NCBI RefSeq assembly: GCF_000153025.1 | Contig: NZ_CH672429.1 | Location: 547,079 to 611,078, forward strand | DNA length: 64,000 nucleotides | Direction: 5' to 3' | DNA from: Marinomonas sp. MED121 | GTDB lineage: Bacteria > Pseudomonadota > Gammaproteobacteria > Pseudomonadales > Marinomonadaceae | In this document: positions 1-8,387 of the stretch, piece by piece | How positions within the stretch are numbered: the stretch's first letter is position 1 | Layout: each line of letters opens with the position of its first letter | Program-made: the position numbers and the translations under genes | Notes under the pieces: model-generated | Database searches by the model: none | What the model was told of the DNA's origin: nothing | What the model saw: the letters and a program-made list of their open reading frames with translations, nothing else

Positions 1-339
1 GCGGCTCTCTTAAGTCACCATGCGGGTCTGAGAAAGTTCCAGCGTATGATGCAATATATGCACATCAAGGCCATCAGATTCAAAAGGAAGTTCATGGGAA
101 TTAGCCACAATTAAATTATCCGGAGCACCTAACTCTAAACAGGGCGCTAACATTAATTGCGTTCGTAGCAGGGATTGCTGAAGCTCTAACTTTTTTAAAG
201 GACTTTGCATAAGTAGGTAATATCCCACAGTGTCATTAAGCAATCGGTCCAATAGCTCAGTTTCTTGCTTTAGCACATTTTGGCCTAACTCTGACTGGTA
301 CCATTGTTGAAAAAATTGCCTAACTTGCTTGTCCGCCAT
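1..339 (-). pseudogene. YafS-like SAM-dependent methyltransferase, frameshifted and cut by the window edge
   Basis: The readable N-terminal part starts at an ATG at 339 (MADKQVRQFFQQWYQS) and carries CLELGAPD, a SAM-binding-type glycine motif, then LHHTLELSQ. In this frame it ends at a TAA at 10-12 as SQTRMVT. Shifting frame by one base at about 27-30 instead gives SQ followed by DPHGDLREP, which is how this family continues. One G appears to be missing where a GG pair is expected (CAG-GAC). Methyltransferases of this type often sit divergent from gloB, as here. It is either a real frameshift or a sequencing error; the C-terminal half is outside the window. Confidence 0.65.
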
Positions 340-426
340 ACAATTTACTCTACTGACCCGTATTAACAACTGGTTCTATTACCTTCTAAATATAGGTAAT
401 CTAACTGTCCTTTTAACACCTGAAAA

Positions 427-1212
427 GTGAGATTTAATTTGATTCATCCCATTCCAGCCTTTAGCGACAATTATATCTGGATTTTGACCGACAAAGATAG
501 CTCACTTGCTTGGGTTGTTGACCCTGGCGATGCGAACCCCGTACTCGACTATTTGGCTGAAAACCAACTAACTTTGGCTGGCATTTTAATCACTCATCAC
601 CATTTTGATCACACAGCTGGTGTCAAAAAGCTAAAGCAGGCTTTTGATTGCCATGTTGCAGGCCCGTCTCATTTGGATAAATTGGTGGATCAAGGGTTAG
701 AAGATGGGGATACAATCAGTATTTTTAATTATGTTTTCCACGTCATAGCAACCCCTGGTCATACCTTGGACCATCTTTGCTACTTTGCAAAAAATGAAAA
801 TAAGTCACCAATTTTATTTAGCGGAGATACATTATTTCGCGGAGGATGCGGTCGTTTGTTTGAAGGAACAGCAGAGCAAATGCATCAATCTTTGCAAAAA
901 CTTTCCGATTTACCAGAAGAGACCTTAGTTTATTGTACTCACGAATATACTTTAGCAAATTATTCTTTTGCAGTTTCGCTGGATAAAAACAATCAAAAAC
1001 TTCAAGAAAACCTGCAGAAATGTCAGGATTTAAGGGACAATAACCAACCAACTTTACCAACTAAAATATCAATAGAACAAGAGGTTAATCCCTTTTTACG
1101 ACCTCACATTGAACAAATTTCAAACAGTGCAGCTAGGCAATTAGATCAAGAAATAAGCAACTCATTAGTGGGAAGGTTCGCACAAATACGTGCAGCAAAA
1201 GACAGCTTTTAG
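427..1212 (+). CDS. gloB: Hydroxyacylglutathione hydrolase (glyoxalase II)
   Basis: Hydrolyses S-D-lactoylglutathione to D-lactate and glutathione in the cytosolic glyoxalase pathway. The metallo-beta-lactamase metal site is clear: THHHFDH at residues 56-62, GHT at 111-113, SGDTLF at 132-137 and CTHEYT at 170-175; the glyoxalase II signature NPFLR is at 221-225. The 261-residue length is normal for the family. A GTG start (VRFNLIHPIPAFSDNYIW) places the N-terminus where the family begins. It is divergent from the broken methyltransferase and 59 bases ahead of mltD. A degraded gloA-like remnant is found near 42 kb, so the matching glyoxalase I must be encoded elsewhere. Confidence 0.95.
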   Translation: MRFNLIHPIPAFSDNYIWILTDKDSSLAWVVDPGDANPVLDYLAENQLTLAGILITHHHFDHTAGVKKLKQAFDCHVAGPSHLDKLVDQGLEDGDTISIFNYVFHVIATPGHTLDHLCYFAKNENKSPILFSGDTLFRGGCGRLFEGTAEQMHQSLQKLSDLPEETLVYCTHEYTLANYSFAVSLDKNNQKLQENLQKCQDLRDNNQPTLPTKISIEQEVNPFLRPHIEQISNSAARQLDQEISNSLVGRFAQIRAAKDSF

Positions 1213-1271
1213 TTGACCTGAGTGGTTTGCTCTATAAAATGTGTCGAAATTTGCCAAATTAAAATGACTAA

Positions 1272-3008
1272 ATGACTAAACAAACTCTTATTGCAGCAAC
1301 ATTTTGCTTCGTGTTAACCGGTTGCCAATCGTTAACAAGTGAGCAAGATCAAGCCGCTACCCAAGCGACCAATGAACAAAATTCAGCCACGTCTAATTTA
1401 GACGCGGATATGATTGATGCTAATTTAACGAATGAAGCAGAAGACTCACTGGTTTACCCATTAGATACTCGCGATGTGGCCTTATCACCTGCCGTGATTG
1501 ATGACATCCCACTTCCTGAAGAAGTGGCTGAGATTGATACTAACAAAGCAGAAGCGCCAATTAAGCCTGTGGTTGAAGACGTTGCACCTGAACCACTACC
1601 GCCGATTGATCTTTGGCAACGTATGCAGGCAGGATTTGCGCTTGATCTAGAGCTTAATAAACCTAGAATCTCTAGCCAACTTAAATGGTTTGTTTCTCAT
1701 CCTAGCTATCTTGACCGTGTGTCACGACGTGGCTCTCGTTACTTGCATTACATTGTTGAAGAACTAGAAAAGGCGAACTTACCCTTAGAAATTGCCCTGT
1801 TGCCAATCGTAGAAAGTGGCTTTGACCCTTTTGGCTATAGTCATGGCCGCGCATCTGGTCCTTGGCAATTTATCCCATCAACAGGCCGTATGTATGGTTT
1901 AGACCAAGATTGGTGGTATGACGGTCGTCGTGACATTGTAGGATCAACACGTGCCGCCATTGCCTACCTCACTCGTTTAAACAAAATGTTTGATGGTGAC
2001 TGGTTACATGCATTAGCTGCTTATAACTCAGGTGAAGGTAGAGTTGCCCGTGCGATTAAGCGTAACAAAAATGCGGGTAAGCCAACCGATTTTTGGTCTT
2101 TAAAGCTGCCAAAAGAAACCCGCGCTTATGTTCCTAAGTTGCTTGCCTTGGGTAAACTTTTCAAGAATCCTGAAAAGTACAACTACACACTCAGAGAAAT
2201 GCCGAACGAGCCTTACTTTGAAATTGTAAACATCGGCGGACAAATTGATCTTGCACAAGCGGCTGAAATGGCTGGCATTAGTATTGATGAAGTTTACCTG
2301 CTAAATCCAGGGTTCAACCAATGGGCGACATCTCCAACAGGCCCACACAGATTACTTATTCCCGTTGATAAAGCGAAAACTTTTCGTAGCAGGCTAGTCT
2401 CAATTCCTGCTGATGAACGTGTTACCTGGGTGCGTTATACCGTTGATTCCGGCGACAACCTTGCGTTAATTGCCAAACAACATAACACCACGGTCAATGT
2501 CTTACAGGATGTAAATAAGATGTCTTCCACACTTATTCGTGTGGGCCAGCAACTTATGATACCGGTTGCAGGTAGTAAGATTGAAAGTTATACACTCAGT
2601 TCGCACCAGAGACTGTTAGCAAAGCAAAACCGCTCTCCTAGCCAAAATCGTGTCAAAATTAATTATACGGTGAAGTCTGGAGACAGCTTTTGGAAGATCT
2701 CTCAAAAGTATAAAACCACGTCTAAACAGCTTGCACGCTGGAACAACATGGGTATTAAAGACCCTCTATTTGCAGGTCAGAAACTCGTCGTTTGGCTAAA
2801 AAGCGAAAAACGTATTAACAACACCAGCCGTAGCGTTACTAAGAAAATCATCTATACCATTCGATCAGGTGATTCATTAGCGAAAGTGGCGGGTAAATTT
2901 AGAGTGAAACTGGCAGATATTAAAAAGTGGAACCCTAAAGTAACCAGTCAAAAATATGTTCAACCTGGTGACAGATTAACCCTATTAATCAATGTTGTGG
3001 CCGGTTAA
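1272..3008 (+). CDS. mltD: Membrane-bound lytic murein transglycosylase D
   Basis: Cleaves peptidoglycan glycan strands with formation of 1,6-anhydromuramyl ends. The N-terminus is a lipoprotein signal with lipobox LTGC (Cys18), so the protein is probably anchored in the outer membrane. A low-complexity linker precedes an SLT domain (about 165-275) with catalytic Glu181 in the motif VESGFDPFG, followed by SGPWQFIPSTGR and AAYNSGEGRV. Three LysM peptidoglycan-binding repeats follow at about 388-432, 464-509 and 527-573. An earlier ATG at 1264 runs into a stop after three codons, so 1272 is the start. A strong hairpin terminator follows the gene. Confidence 0.94.
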   Translation: MTKQTLIAATFCFVLTGCQSLTSEQDQAATQATNEQNSATSNLDADMIDANLTNEAEDSLVYPLDTRDVALSPAVIDDIPLPEEVAEIDTNKAEAPIKPVVEDVAPEPLPPIDLWQRMQAGFALDLELNKPRISSQLKWFVSHPSYLDRVSRRGSRYLHYIVEELEKANLPLEIALLPIVESGFDPFGYSHGRASGPWQFIPSTGRMYGLDQDWWYDGRRDIVGSTRAAIAYLTRLNKMFDGDWLHALAAYNSGEGRVARAIKRNKNAGKPTDFWSLKLPKETRAYVPKLLALGKLFKNPEKYNYTLREMPNEPYFEIVNIGGQIDLAQAAEMAGISIDEVYLLNPGFNQWATSPTGPHRLLIPVDKAKTFRSRLVSIPADERVTWVRYTVDSGDNLALIAKQHNTTVNVLQDVNKMSSTLIRVGQQLMIPVAGSKIESYTLSSHQRLLAKQNRSPSQNRVKINYTVKSGDSFWKISQKYKTTSKQLARWNNMGIKDPLFAGQKLVVWLKSEKRINNTSRSVTKKIIYTIRSGDSLAKVAGKFRVKLADIKKWNPKVTSQKYVQPGDRLTLLINVVAG

Positions 3009-3049
3009 TACTTAACCTGACTAACCGTATTTAATCGTTTAAATCCCAT

Positions 3050-3077
3050 AAAAAATGCGCCCTAAGGCGCATTTTTT
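3050..3077 (+). terminator. Intrinsic terminator after mltD
   Basis: An 11-base stem (AAAAATGCGCC with GGCGCATTTTT) and a CTAA loop, ending in a T run. The A-rich left arm also allows termination of ppnP transcripts from the other strand, so it is probably bidirectional. Confidence 0.85.
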
Positions 3078-3102
3078 ATGTCTAACCTAAACCAGTTAGT
3101 CT

Positions 3103-3390
3103 TTATTCATAACGGCAATGGTAGGCAGTCTGTTCGTTCACTTTAACGCCAAAGCTTTGGTTTGCTTCAACAATAAACGTTTCATTCTGTTTAAACTCAA
3201 CCCAATCTTCAGAACCGGGTAATTTAACGGTTAGCAGGCCAGATACAACTGTCATGTACTCTCTTTGCGACGTGCCAAACTCATACTCACCGACAGCCAT
3301 AACACCCACAGTAGACACACCTTCATTATTCTCTAGTGCAATGGATTTTACTTGATTGTCAAAATAGCTATTTACTGAAAGTTCAGCCAT
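3103..3390 (-). CDS. ppnP: Pyrimidine/purine nucleoside phosphorylase (DUF1255, YaiE/PpnP)
   Basis: Small cupin-fold phosphorylase that releases the base and ribose-1-phosphate from several nucleosides. The 95-residue chain MAELSVNSYFDNQVKSIAL matches the family's length and layout: GVSTVGVMAVGEYEFGTSQREYMTVV in the middle, then SGLLTVKLPGS and ETFIVEANQSFGVKV near the end. The ATG at 3390 is preceded by GGGAG at good spacing; an upstream in-frame GTG at 3429 is not needed. It converges with mltD and shares its terminator. Confidence 0.9.
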   Translation of the reverse strand: MAELSVNSYFDNQVKSIALENNEGVSTVGVMAVGEYEFGTSQREYMTVVSGLLTVKLPGSEDWVEFKQNETFIVEANQSFGVKVNEQTAYHCRYE

Positions 3391-3536
3391 GTTTTTTCTC
3401 CCATAAATTGGTAATTTTTCTGTCACCAAGAATACGATTTTTAAGCTTTAAGGTCATGGTTTTTTAAACCAAATTAATTATCAAAATCAATAAGATATTC
3501 TACAGTTCAGGCATCATTAAAGTTTAAAAGACAGGT

Positions 3537-4442
3537 CTAAAATTCACTATCACTCTCGTCCGTCATTTGCTCAATCACCCAAGCTCTAAAAGCGTCCATA
3601 GGTTGTGTCATTTTACGGTCTTTTTGATTCACTAAATAAAAAGCACTTTGCGTTTTTAAGTGCTGATCAAACAAAACCCTTAAACTGCCTTCGTGAATTT
3701 CAGGTGCGACCAAACTTGGATCAGCTAAAGCAATACCAAGACCTTGTGCTGCGGCGGCGGCCGTTAATGAACCATTCGAGAACATGACCCCACGTCTAAA
3801 TAGTTTGGGCTGCAAACCATTTTGTTTAAGCCAGTTATGCCACTCTTCTTTACGCTTAGCCACATGAAGTAACGGGTAGAAGCGCATATCATCTGGGGTA
3901 CGTATGGGCTGGTGAGGCTTAATTAAATTAGGGTTACAAACAGGTGCTAGGGCTGAATTTCTTAAGAACTGCTTTTCAACATCCGGCCAATCACCTTCAC
4001 CGAAGTAAATAGCCATATCAATATCGCCAGCGGAGAAATCAACCAAGCCTGAAGACGCATTTAACTCAAGTTGAACATCAGGATATTGATCCTGAAAGCT
4101 TTCCATGCGAGGCATTAGCCAACGGGATAAAAAAGCAGGCGCAACGCTTAAACGTAAAACCCCACCTAAAGACTGCTTATTAATCAAGTCTGTTGTGGCT
4201 TCATCAAGCTGTCTAAAGATAGAAGAGATGGGTTCAAGGTAGTCCGCACCCGCCTCCGTCAACAGCACTTTCCGCTTAGTACGAAGAAACAGCTCTATAC
4301 CTAGGAATTCTTCCAGAGATTTAATCTGATGACTCACCGCTGATGGCGTCACAGATAATTCATGGGAAGCTTTGATAAAGCTTCCATGTCGTGCTGCTGC
4401 TTCAAAGCAACGAAGGCTATTTAATGGCGGTAAACGGTTAAT
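3537..4442 (-). CDS. GcvA-like LysR-family transcriptional regulator with a probable ATT start
   Basis: A LysR activator/repressor with N-terminal winged helix-turn-helix (SHELSVTPSAVSHQIKSLEE) and a periplasmic-binding-like effector domain. The GcvA family begins with about three residues then RLPPLN-LR-FEAAARHGSF; the same string is readable here (INRLPPLNSLRCFEAAARHG), but the only codon at the start position is ATT at 4440-4442. A stop (TGA) lies two codons further upstream, and GGAG sits eight bases before the ATT. No ATG, GTG or TTG fits; the in-frame GTG at 4350-4352 would delete half the DNA-binding domain. Length from ATT is 301 residues, normal for the family. The target is unknown; the neighbour at 4656 is divergent. 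Confidence 0.8.
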   Translation of the reverse strand: MNRLPPLNSLRCFEAAARHGSFIKASHELSVTPSAVSHQIKSLEEFLGIELFLRTKRKVLLTEAGADYLEPISSIFRQLDEATTDLINKQSLGGVLRLSVAPAFLSRWLMPRMESFQDQYPDVQLELNASSGLVDFSAGDIDMAIYFGEGDWPDVEKQFLRNSALAPVCNPNLIKPHQPIRTPDDMRFYPLLHVAKRKEEWHNWLKQNGLQPKLFRRGVMFSNGSLTAAAAAQGLGIALADPSLVAPEIHEGSLRVLFDQHLKTQSAFYLVNQKDRKMTQPMDAFRAWVIEQMTDESDSEF

Positions 4443-4655
4443 ACATCAAACTCCATCATGGGTTATTTTGTTTAAATAACACGTCAATAAAACAATAAGA
4501 TGTTTATTTTTAGCATACTTTTCGACAGAAATAACGCCCTACCTTTAAATAGGTGAAAAAAACTCATCAATTACGTGAAAAAGGATACTTTGTTAATTTC
4601 AACAAAAATTTTTACTATATGAATGTCAGCAAAACATACCACTTGGAGAAACAAA

Positions 4656-4883
4656 ATGGACAAAGCAACTTACGAGAGCCTAGCACCTTTTAGCCTTAAT
4701 CAAGCCACTGAAGCTTATGCTAAATTAGATAACAATATTGATTTTATCTACTACGAAAACCGCGCAAGAGAAATGCGTGCACAAGCAATTAAAGATAGCT
4801 TCAAAATGGTATCTAAAACAATCAAAAGCCTTTTCAGTAAAGCACTACCAGCACTTTCCCTAAGCAAAACCCACACTGCTTAG
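4656..4883 (+). CDS. Small hypothetical protein (75 aa)
   Basis: Starts at ATG 4656 (MDKATYESLAPFSLNQ), with GGAG seven bases upstream; the in-frame ATG at 4623 lacks a clear ribosome binding site. The middle, FIYYENRAREMRAQAIKDSF, is an amphipathic helix resembling the short proteobacterial RSP_7527/DUF1127-type proteins, but the match is too short for a firm call. It is rich in Lys, Ser and Ala with no membrane segment. It stands alone, divergent from the LysR gene, and a hairpin overlaps its stop codon. Confidence 0.55.
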   Translation: MDKATYESLAPFSLNQATEAYAKLDNNIDFIYYENRAREMRAQAIKDSFKMVSKTIKSLFSKALPALSLSKTHTA

Positions 4884-4910
4884 GGGCAGTCGCGACCTAA
4901 GCAGGTTTTA
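4876..4910 (+). terminator. Hairpin overlapping the stop of the 75-aa gene
   Basis: Perfect 9-base stem CTGCTTAGG / CCTAAGCAG with an 11-base loop, followed by only a short GTTTTA. It includes the stop codon. Possible weak terminator or a 3' mRNA stabilising hairpin. Confidence 0.5.
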
Positions 4911-5022
4911 ACGTCTTCCCTTAATACTGTATTTTTCGACCTGAATAACAGACGCTCTGTCTTTACTACTTCTTTTTAATAGACATCCTGTCTGTACTCA
5001 TCCTTTTTAGCGCTAGTCTCTA

Positions 5023-6402
5023 TTATTCCTTATCATCTAAGGCAATACCTTTACTTTTCTTAGGCACTTTGAAAGGTTCAAAGCCGTCTTGGCTATTAGT
5101 ATGAAGTTTCGTTTTACTCGGTCCACGACGCTTCGCAGGTGCTTTTTCTGCCGCTTTTGCTTTCTTCTCTTGAGGCTTTTTCGACTTTTTGAAAACTTTC
5201 TTAGGTGCTAGGCCTTTAAAGCTGGCTTCTAAACCTTCAATAGCATCAAAGCTAAAAGAACGTGATAAGAAAGTTTCAAGCGCTTTAAAGTTATGCCAAT
5301 CTTTTGGCCCAACAAGAGAAAAAGCGTCACCTTGGAAACCCGCACGACCTGTACGGCCTGTTCGATGGACATACTCTTCACTGTGTTTTGGAATATCAAA
5401 GTTAATCACATGAGTAACATTAGCGATATCTAAACCTCGCGATGCTAAATCAGTACTAACCAATATCTGAAAATGCCCTCTGGCAAAGCTATCCATTACC
5501 TTATTACGGGCAGATTGTGTTAAATCACCATTTAAGGCTTGAGTGGTAAAGCCTTTTTCCTCTAACAAACTCGCTAATCGAACCGTGTCTAGCTTTGTTG
5601 CCGTAAAGATAATCCCTTGCTTGATGGTTTCTTGTTCTAACACATGGGTCAAAATAGCTTCTTTATGATCTAGGTGATCACAAAGATAAAACTTCTGTTT
5701 GATATCACTATGGACATCTGTCCCAGCACCGATTGCCACACGAGAAGGCTCATTCAACAACCTTTGTGCAATATCATTTACTTCAGCATTATCCAAAGTG
5801 GCAGAAAAGAATAAGGTTTGGCGTAAACGATGGCTAGCAGCATCATCTATTTGCTTTAGTTGATCTGCAAAACCTAAATCTAACATGCGATCTGCTTCAT
5901 CAAGAATAAGTAACTCAAGTCCATCTAAGAACATGTTTCTTTGATTAAGGTGATCGACTAGGCGACCAGGCGTAGCAACAATAAATTGGGGATCTTTTTG
6001 TAAATCTTTAATTTGATCATTGAAGTTTTCTCCCCCTAAAATAAGGGCTGTCTTCAACTTACTACTAGCCACCAGCAACCTTAATTGAGAATAGACCTGC
6101 TTTGCTAGCTCTCGTGTAGGTACCAGAATAAGTACACGGGCATCTTTATTTGATAAAGCTTTTACACGATAGACACGATGCAAAGCAGGGATTAAATAGG
6201 CTAGCGTTTTACCAGAACCTGTTTTTGAAGATGCGAGTAAATCACGTCCCGCCATCGCCTCAGGAATAGCCTGAGCTTGAATTTGGGTGGCCGAGTCGAA
6301 GCCCCAATGACGAAGTGACTGAAGGATACGAGCATCAAAACCAAAATCAGAAAATTGCAAAGATAAAACCTCAATAGAAAACCTAGATATGAATTTCGCC
6401 AT
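5023..6402 (-). CDS. DEAD-box ATP-dependent RNA helicase, SrmB-like
   Basis: An RNA helicase of the kind used in ribosome assembly or RNA turnover. Motifs are complete: Q-motif region ATQIQAQAIP, Walker A SSKTGSGKT, PTREL, VATPGR, DEAD in LILDEADRMLDLGF, SAT in FFSATLD, and motif VI HRTGRTGRAG. The C-terminal tail (from about 400) is Lys-rich and basic (FKKSKKPQEKKAKAAEKAPAKRR), typical of a non-specific RNA-binding tail. The start is uncertain: ATG at 6402 has AGGA just upstream, while a TTG at 6360 (LQFSDFGFDARIL) fits the usual family start. It lies 29 bases downstream of the DUF1285 gene on the same strand and may share its transcript. Confidence 0.88.
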   Translation of the reverse strand: MAKFISRFSIEVLSLQFSDFGFDARILQSLRHWGFDSATQIQAQAIPEAMAGRDLLASSKTGSGKTLAYLIPALHRVYRVKALSNKDARVLILVPTRELAKQVYSQLRLLVASSKLKTALILGGENFNDQIKDLQKDPQFIVATPGRLVDHLNQRNMFLDGLELLILDEADRMLDLGFADQLKQIDDAASHRLRQTLFFSATLDNAEVNDIAQRLLNEPSRVAIGAGTDVHSDIKQKFYLCDHLDHKEAILTHVLEQETIKQGIIFTATKLDTVRLASLLEEKGFTTQALNGDLTQSARNKVMDSFARGHFQILVSTDLASRGLDIANVTHVINFDIPKHSEEYVHRTGRTGRAGFQGDAFSLVGPKDWHNFKALETFLSRSFSFDAIEGLEASFKGLAPKKVFKKSKKPQEKKAKAAEKAPAKRRGPSKTKLHTNSQDGFEPFKVPKKSKGIALDDKE

Positions 6403-6431
6403 TATATCCTAAGCCTTCTTTAAAAGCCTTA

Positions 6432-6977
6432 CTACTCAAGCTTCCCTAAACTAAAATATTGGCCTTTACTCATCACGCAAAGATGTAATTCACCCTCAAT
6501 TTCCACTTCTTCACCCAGTTCGACCAGATCATAAAAGATATTTCTATGAATCAAGGCTTTCATGCCATAACGAACGGAAACATAGGGATGCGCTTCACCT
6601 TTAAAATCCGCCATCCAGAGTGTCGTTTCCTCTTCACCAAGCATTAACTGATCACCCACAGAAGTAACGAACGCCAAAGATTTTCCTTTATCATTATCTA
6701 TGACTTTCATATGGGTAATGAGAAAAGGAGCGTCTTCGACTTGGATACGCACCTTTTCGACTGGTGTGACCAAAAAGTGCTCACCCGCCTCTTGCCATAG
6801 GATACGACTGAACATTTTGACCATGGCGGGTCGCTTAATTGGGTTTCCTTCATGTAACCACTGACCATTTGCTTTAATGATCAAATCCATATCCCCACAT
6901 GACTCAGGTTTCCATAGGTGAACAGGAGGCAAATTATCATTAGCATATTCAGCTAATTGCGACACATCTAACATCAT
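6432..6977 (-). CDS. DUF1285 family protein
   Basis: A 181-residue soluble protein of the conserved proteobacterial DUF1285 family, function not established. Family features seen: NLPPVHLWKPESCGDMDLIIKANGQW near the N-terminus, then EGNPIKRPAMVKMFSRIL, and FLVTPVEKVRIQVEDAPF in the middle. No signal peptide or membrane segment. It precedes the helicase gene on the same strand with 29 bases between them. Two adjacent ATG codons are possible starts. Confidence 0.85.
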   Translation of the reverse strand: MMLDVSQLAEYANDNLPPVHLWKPESCGDMDLIIKANGQWLHEGNPIKRPAMVKMFSRILWQEAGEHFLVTPVEKVRIQVEDAPFLITHMKVIDNDKGKSLAFVTSVGDQLMLGEEETTLWMADFKGEAHPYVSVRYGMKALIHRNIFYDLVELGEEVEIEGELHLCVMSKGQYFSLGKLE

Positions 6978-7165
6978 CTACTCTTTATTCGGGTCTAAAA
7001 TTATCATTTCATCAGAAAGGATTAATCTCACTCACCTCAACTTCAATATAATTCAAATTGATTGGGATGATCTTGAATTCAATTCACTGATAAAATAGCC
7101 TTACTAAATAGTTTATCACCCAATTTATTTTTAACAGTAAAAGATTGGGCAAAAAGGTGAGTTGC

Positions 7166-8125
7166 ATGAATTCCAAGTTACGCAGTAAATTTCAGGACCC
7201 TAATCGTGGGGTTTATCTAATCGGCACAACCCCGCCAAGATCCTCTGTTGAAGAGGATAAGCTCGCTGAAATTTCTGACAAGCTTCTACAGCGTATCAGT
7301 GAAGTGGACGTGGATGGTTTAATTGTTTATGACATTCAAGACGAAAGTAGTCGTACTGATAAGCCTAGACCGTTTCCTTTTATGACAACGCAAGATCCTA
7401 GAGCTTGGTCTCAACGCCTAAGAGAAGGGGCTGAACTACCTGTTATTACTTACAAAAGTGTTTCAGCACGTTCAGAATCTGAATTTAATAATTGGCTAGA
7501 TGAATCATGGAATGAATACGGCATTAAAGATATCGTCTTGGTTGGTTCCCCTTCATCAGAAGGTGATATCAAACTACCATTAAGCCAAGCATACAAAGCC
7601 CTTGAAAAGCATAAACATTCGTATCACCTAGGTGGCGTCACTATCGCAGAGCGTCATGCCGTTAAAGGTGACGAACATTTACGTATCTTTAATAAGTCTG
7701 CTTCTGGCTGTGACTTCTTTATCTCTCAGGCTGTTTATAATGCTCAAGCAACCATAGACTTGATCAGTCGTTATGCCCGAACCTGTAAAGAAAGAGGCAT
7801 CAAGCCTAAGCGCCTAATCTTGACCTTTACTCCTTGCGGTAGCGCAAAAACACTAGAGTTTATGGAGTGGTTAGGTATTTCTGTACCCGAAGCGACCAAA
7901 CATCGCATTTTAGACGCTAAAGACCCACTTGCAGAATCAGTCAAAGTTTGTCGAAATGCCCTAGAGCAGATCATTGAAACGGCCTTACCGCTCGATATCC
8001 CTTTGGGGTTAAATATTGAAAGTTTAACTAACCGCAAAGATGAAATTGATGCATCTATCCGACTTTACAAACTGTTAAAAGCAACACTTGATTTAAAACT
8101 GGCAGAAAGATCATTAGAGGTTTAA
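7166..8125 (+). CDS. Methylenetetrahydrofolate reductase-like protein (MetF superfamily)
   Basis: A 319-residue TIM-barrel protein of the MetF superfamily, starting at ATG 7166 (MNSKLRSKFQDPNRGVYLIGTTPPRSS) with AGGTGAG at ideal spacing. Superfamily features are visible: GVYLIGTTPPRS at the first strand, HLGGVTIAERHA, and the segment GCDFFISQAVYNAQATIDLISRYAR that corresponds to the MetF QFFF-type substrate/flavin region. It is divergent from canonical MetF and the true substrate is unknown; it probably binds a flavin and a folate. It is a single-gene unit closed by a strong terminator. Confidence 0.7.
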   Translation: MNSKLRSKFQDPNRGVYLIGTTPPRSSVEEDKLAEISDKLLQRISEVDVDGLIVYDIQDESSRTDKPRPFPFMTTQDPRAWSQRLREGAELPVITYKSVSARSESEFNNWLDESWNEYGIKDIVLVGSPSSEGDIKLPLSQAYKALEKHKHSYHLGGVTIAERHAVKGDEHLRIFNKSASGCDFFISQAVYNAQATIDLISRYARTCKERGIKPKRLILTFTPCGSAKTLEFMEWLGISVPEATKHRILDAKDPLAESVKVCRNALEQIIETALPLDIPLGLNIESLTNRKDEIDASIRLYKLLKATLDLKLAERSLEV

Positions 8126-8163
8126 CTCTTTAAAACATAATAGAGACTTCTCTGCCTACCTAA

Positions 8164-8195
8164 GGGCGGCTGCAAGTTATGCAGCCGCCCTTTTT
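8164..8195 (+). terminator. Intrinsic terminator after the MetF-like gene
   Basis: Perfect 11-base GC-rich stem (GGGCGGCTGCA / TGCAGCCGCCC), 5-base loop, then TTTTT. Confidence 0.92.
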
Positions 8196-8387
8196 CTTAC
8201 GGCCTCACCTCTCATCATCTGCATCTGAAGATTAACCATTAAGACACTTTTGCTAAGTCAAAGAGAAAGTTTATTTCTTACATCCTTAAACTTGCATTTA
8301 ATATGCATGTTATATATTCTTGCATCATTCCAGTCTGCTCAAACTTTAATCAAGCAGACAAGCAAAGACTTAAACTAGGATATTTTT

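Noticed and set aside
818..1060. 80-codon open frame on the minus strand inside gloB
   Set aside because: Lies entirely within a well-supported gene and has no domain or ribosome binding site.
4886..5022. tRNA-like hairpins between 4886 and 5022
   Set aside because: Short stems such as AGACATCCTGTCT do not form a cloverleaf and no T-loop or anticodon arm could be found.
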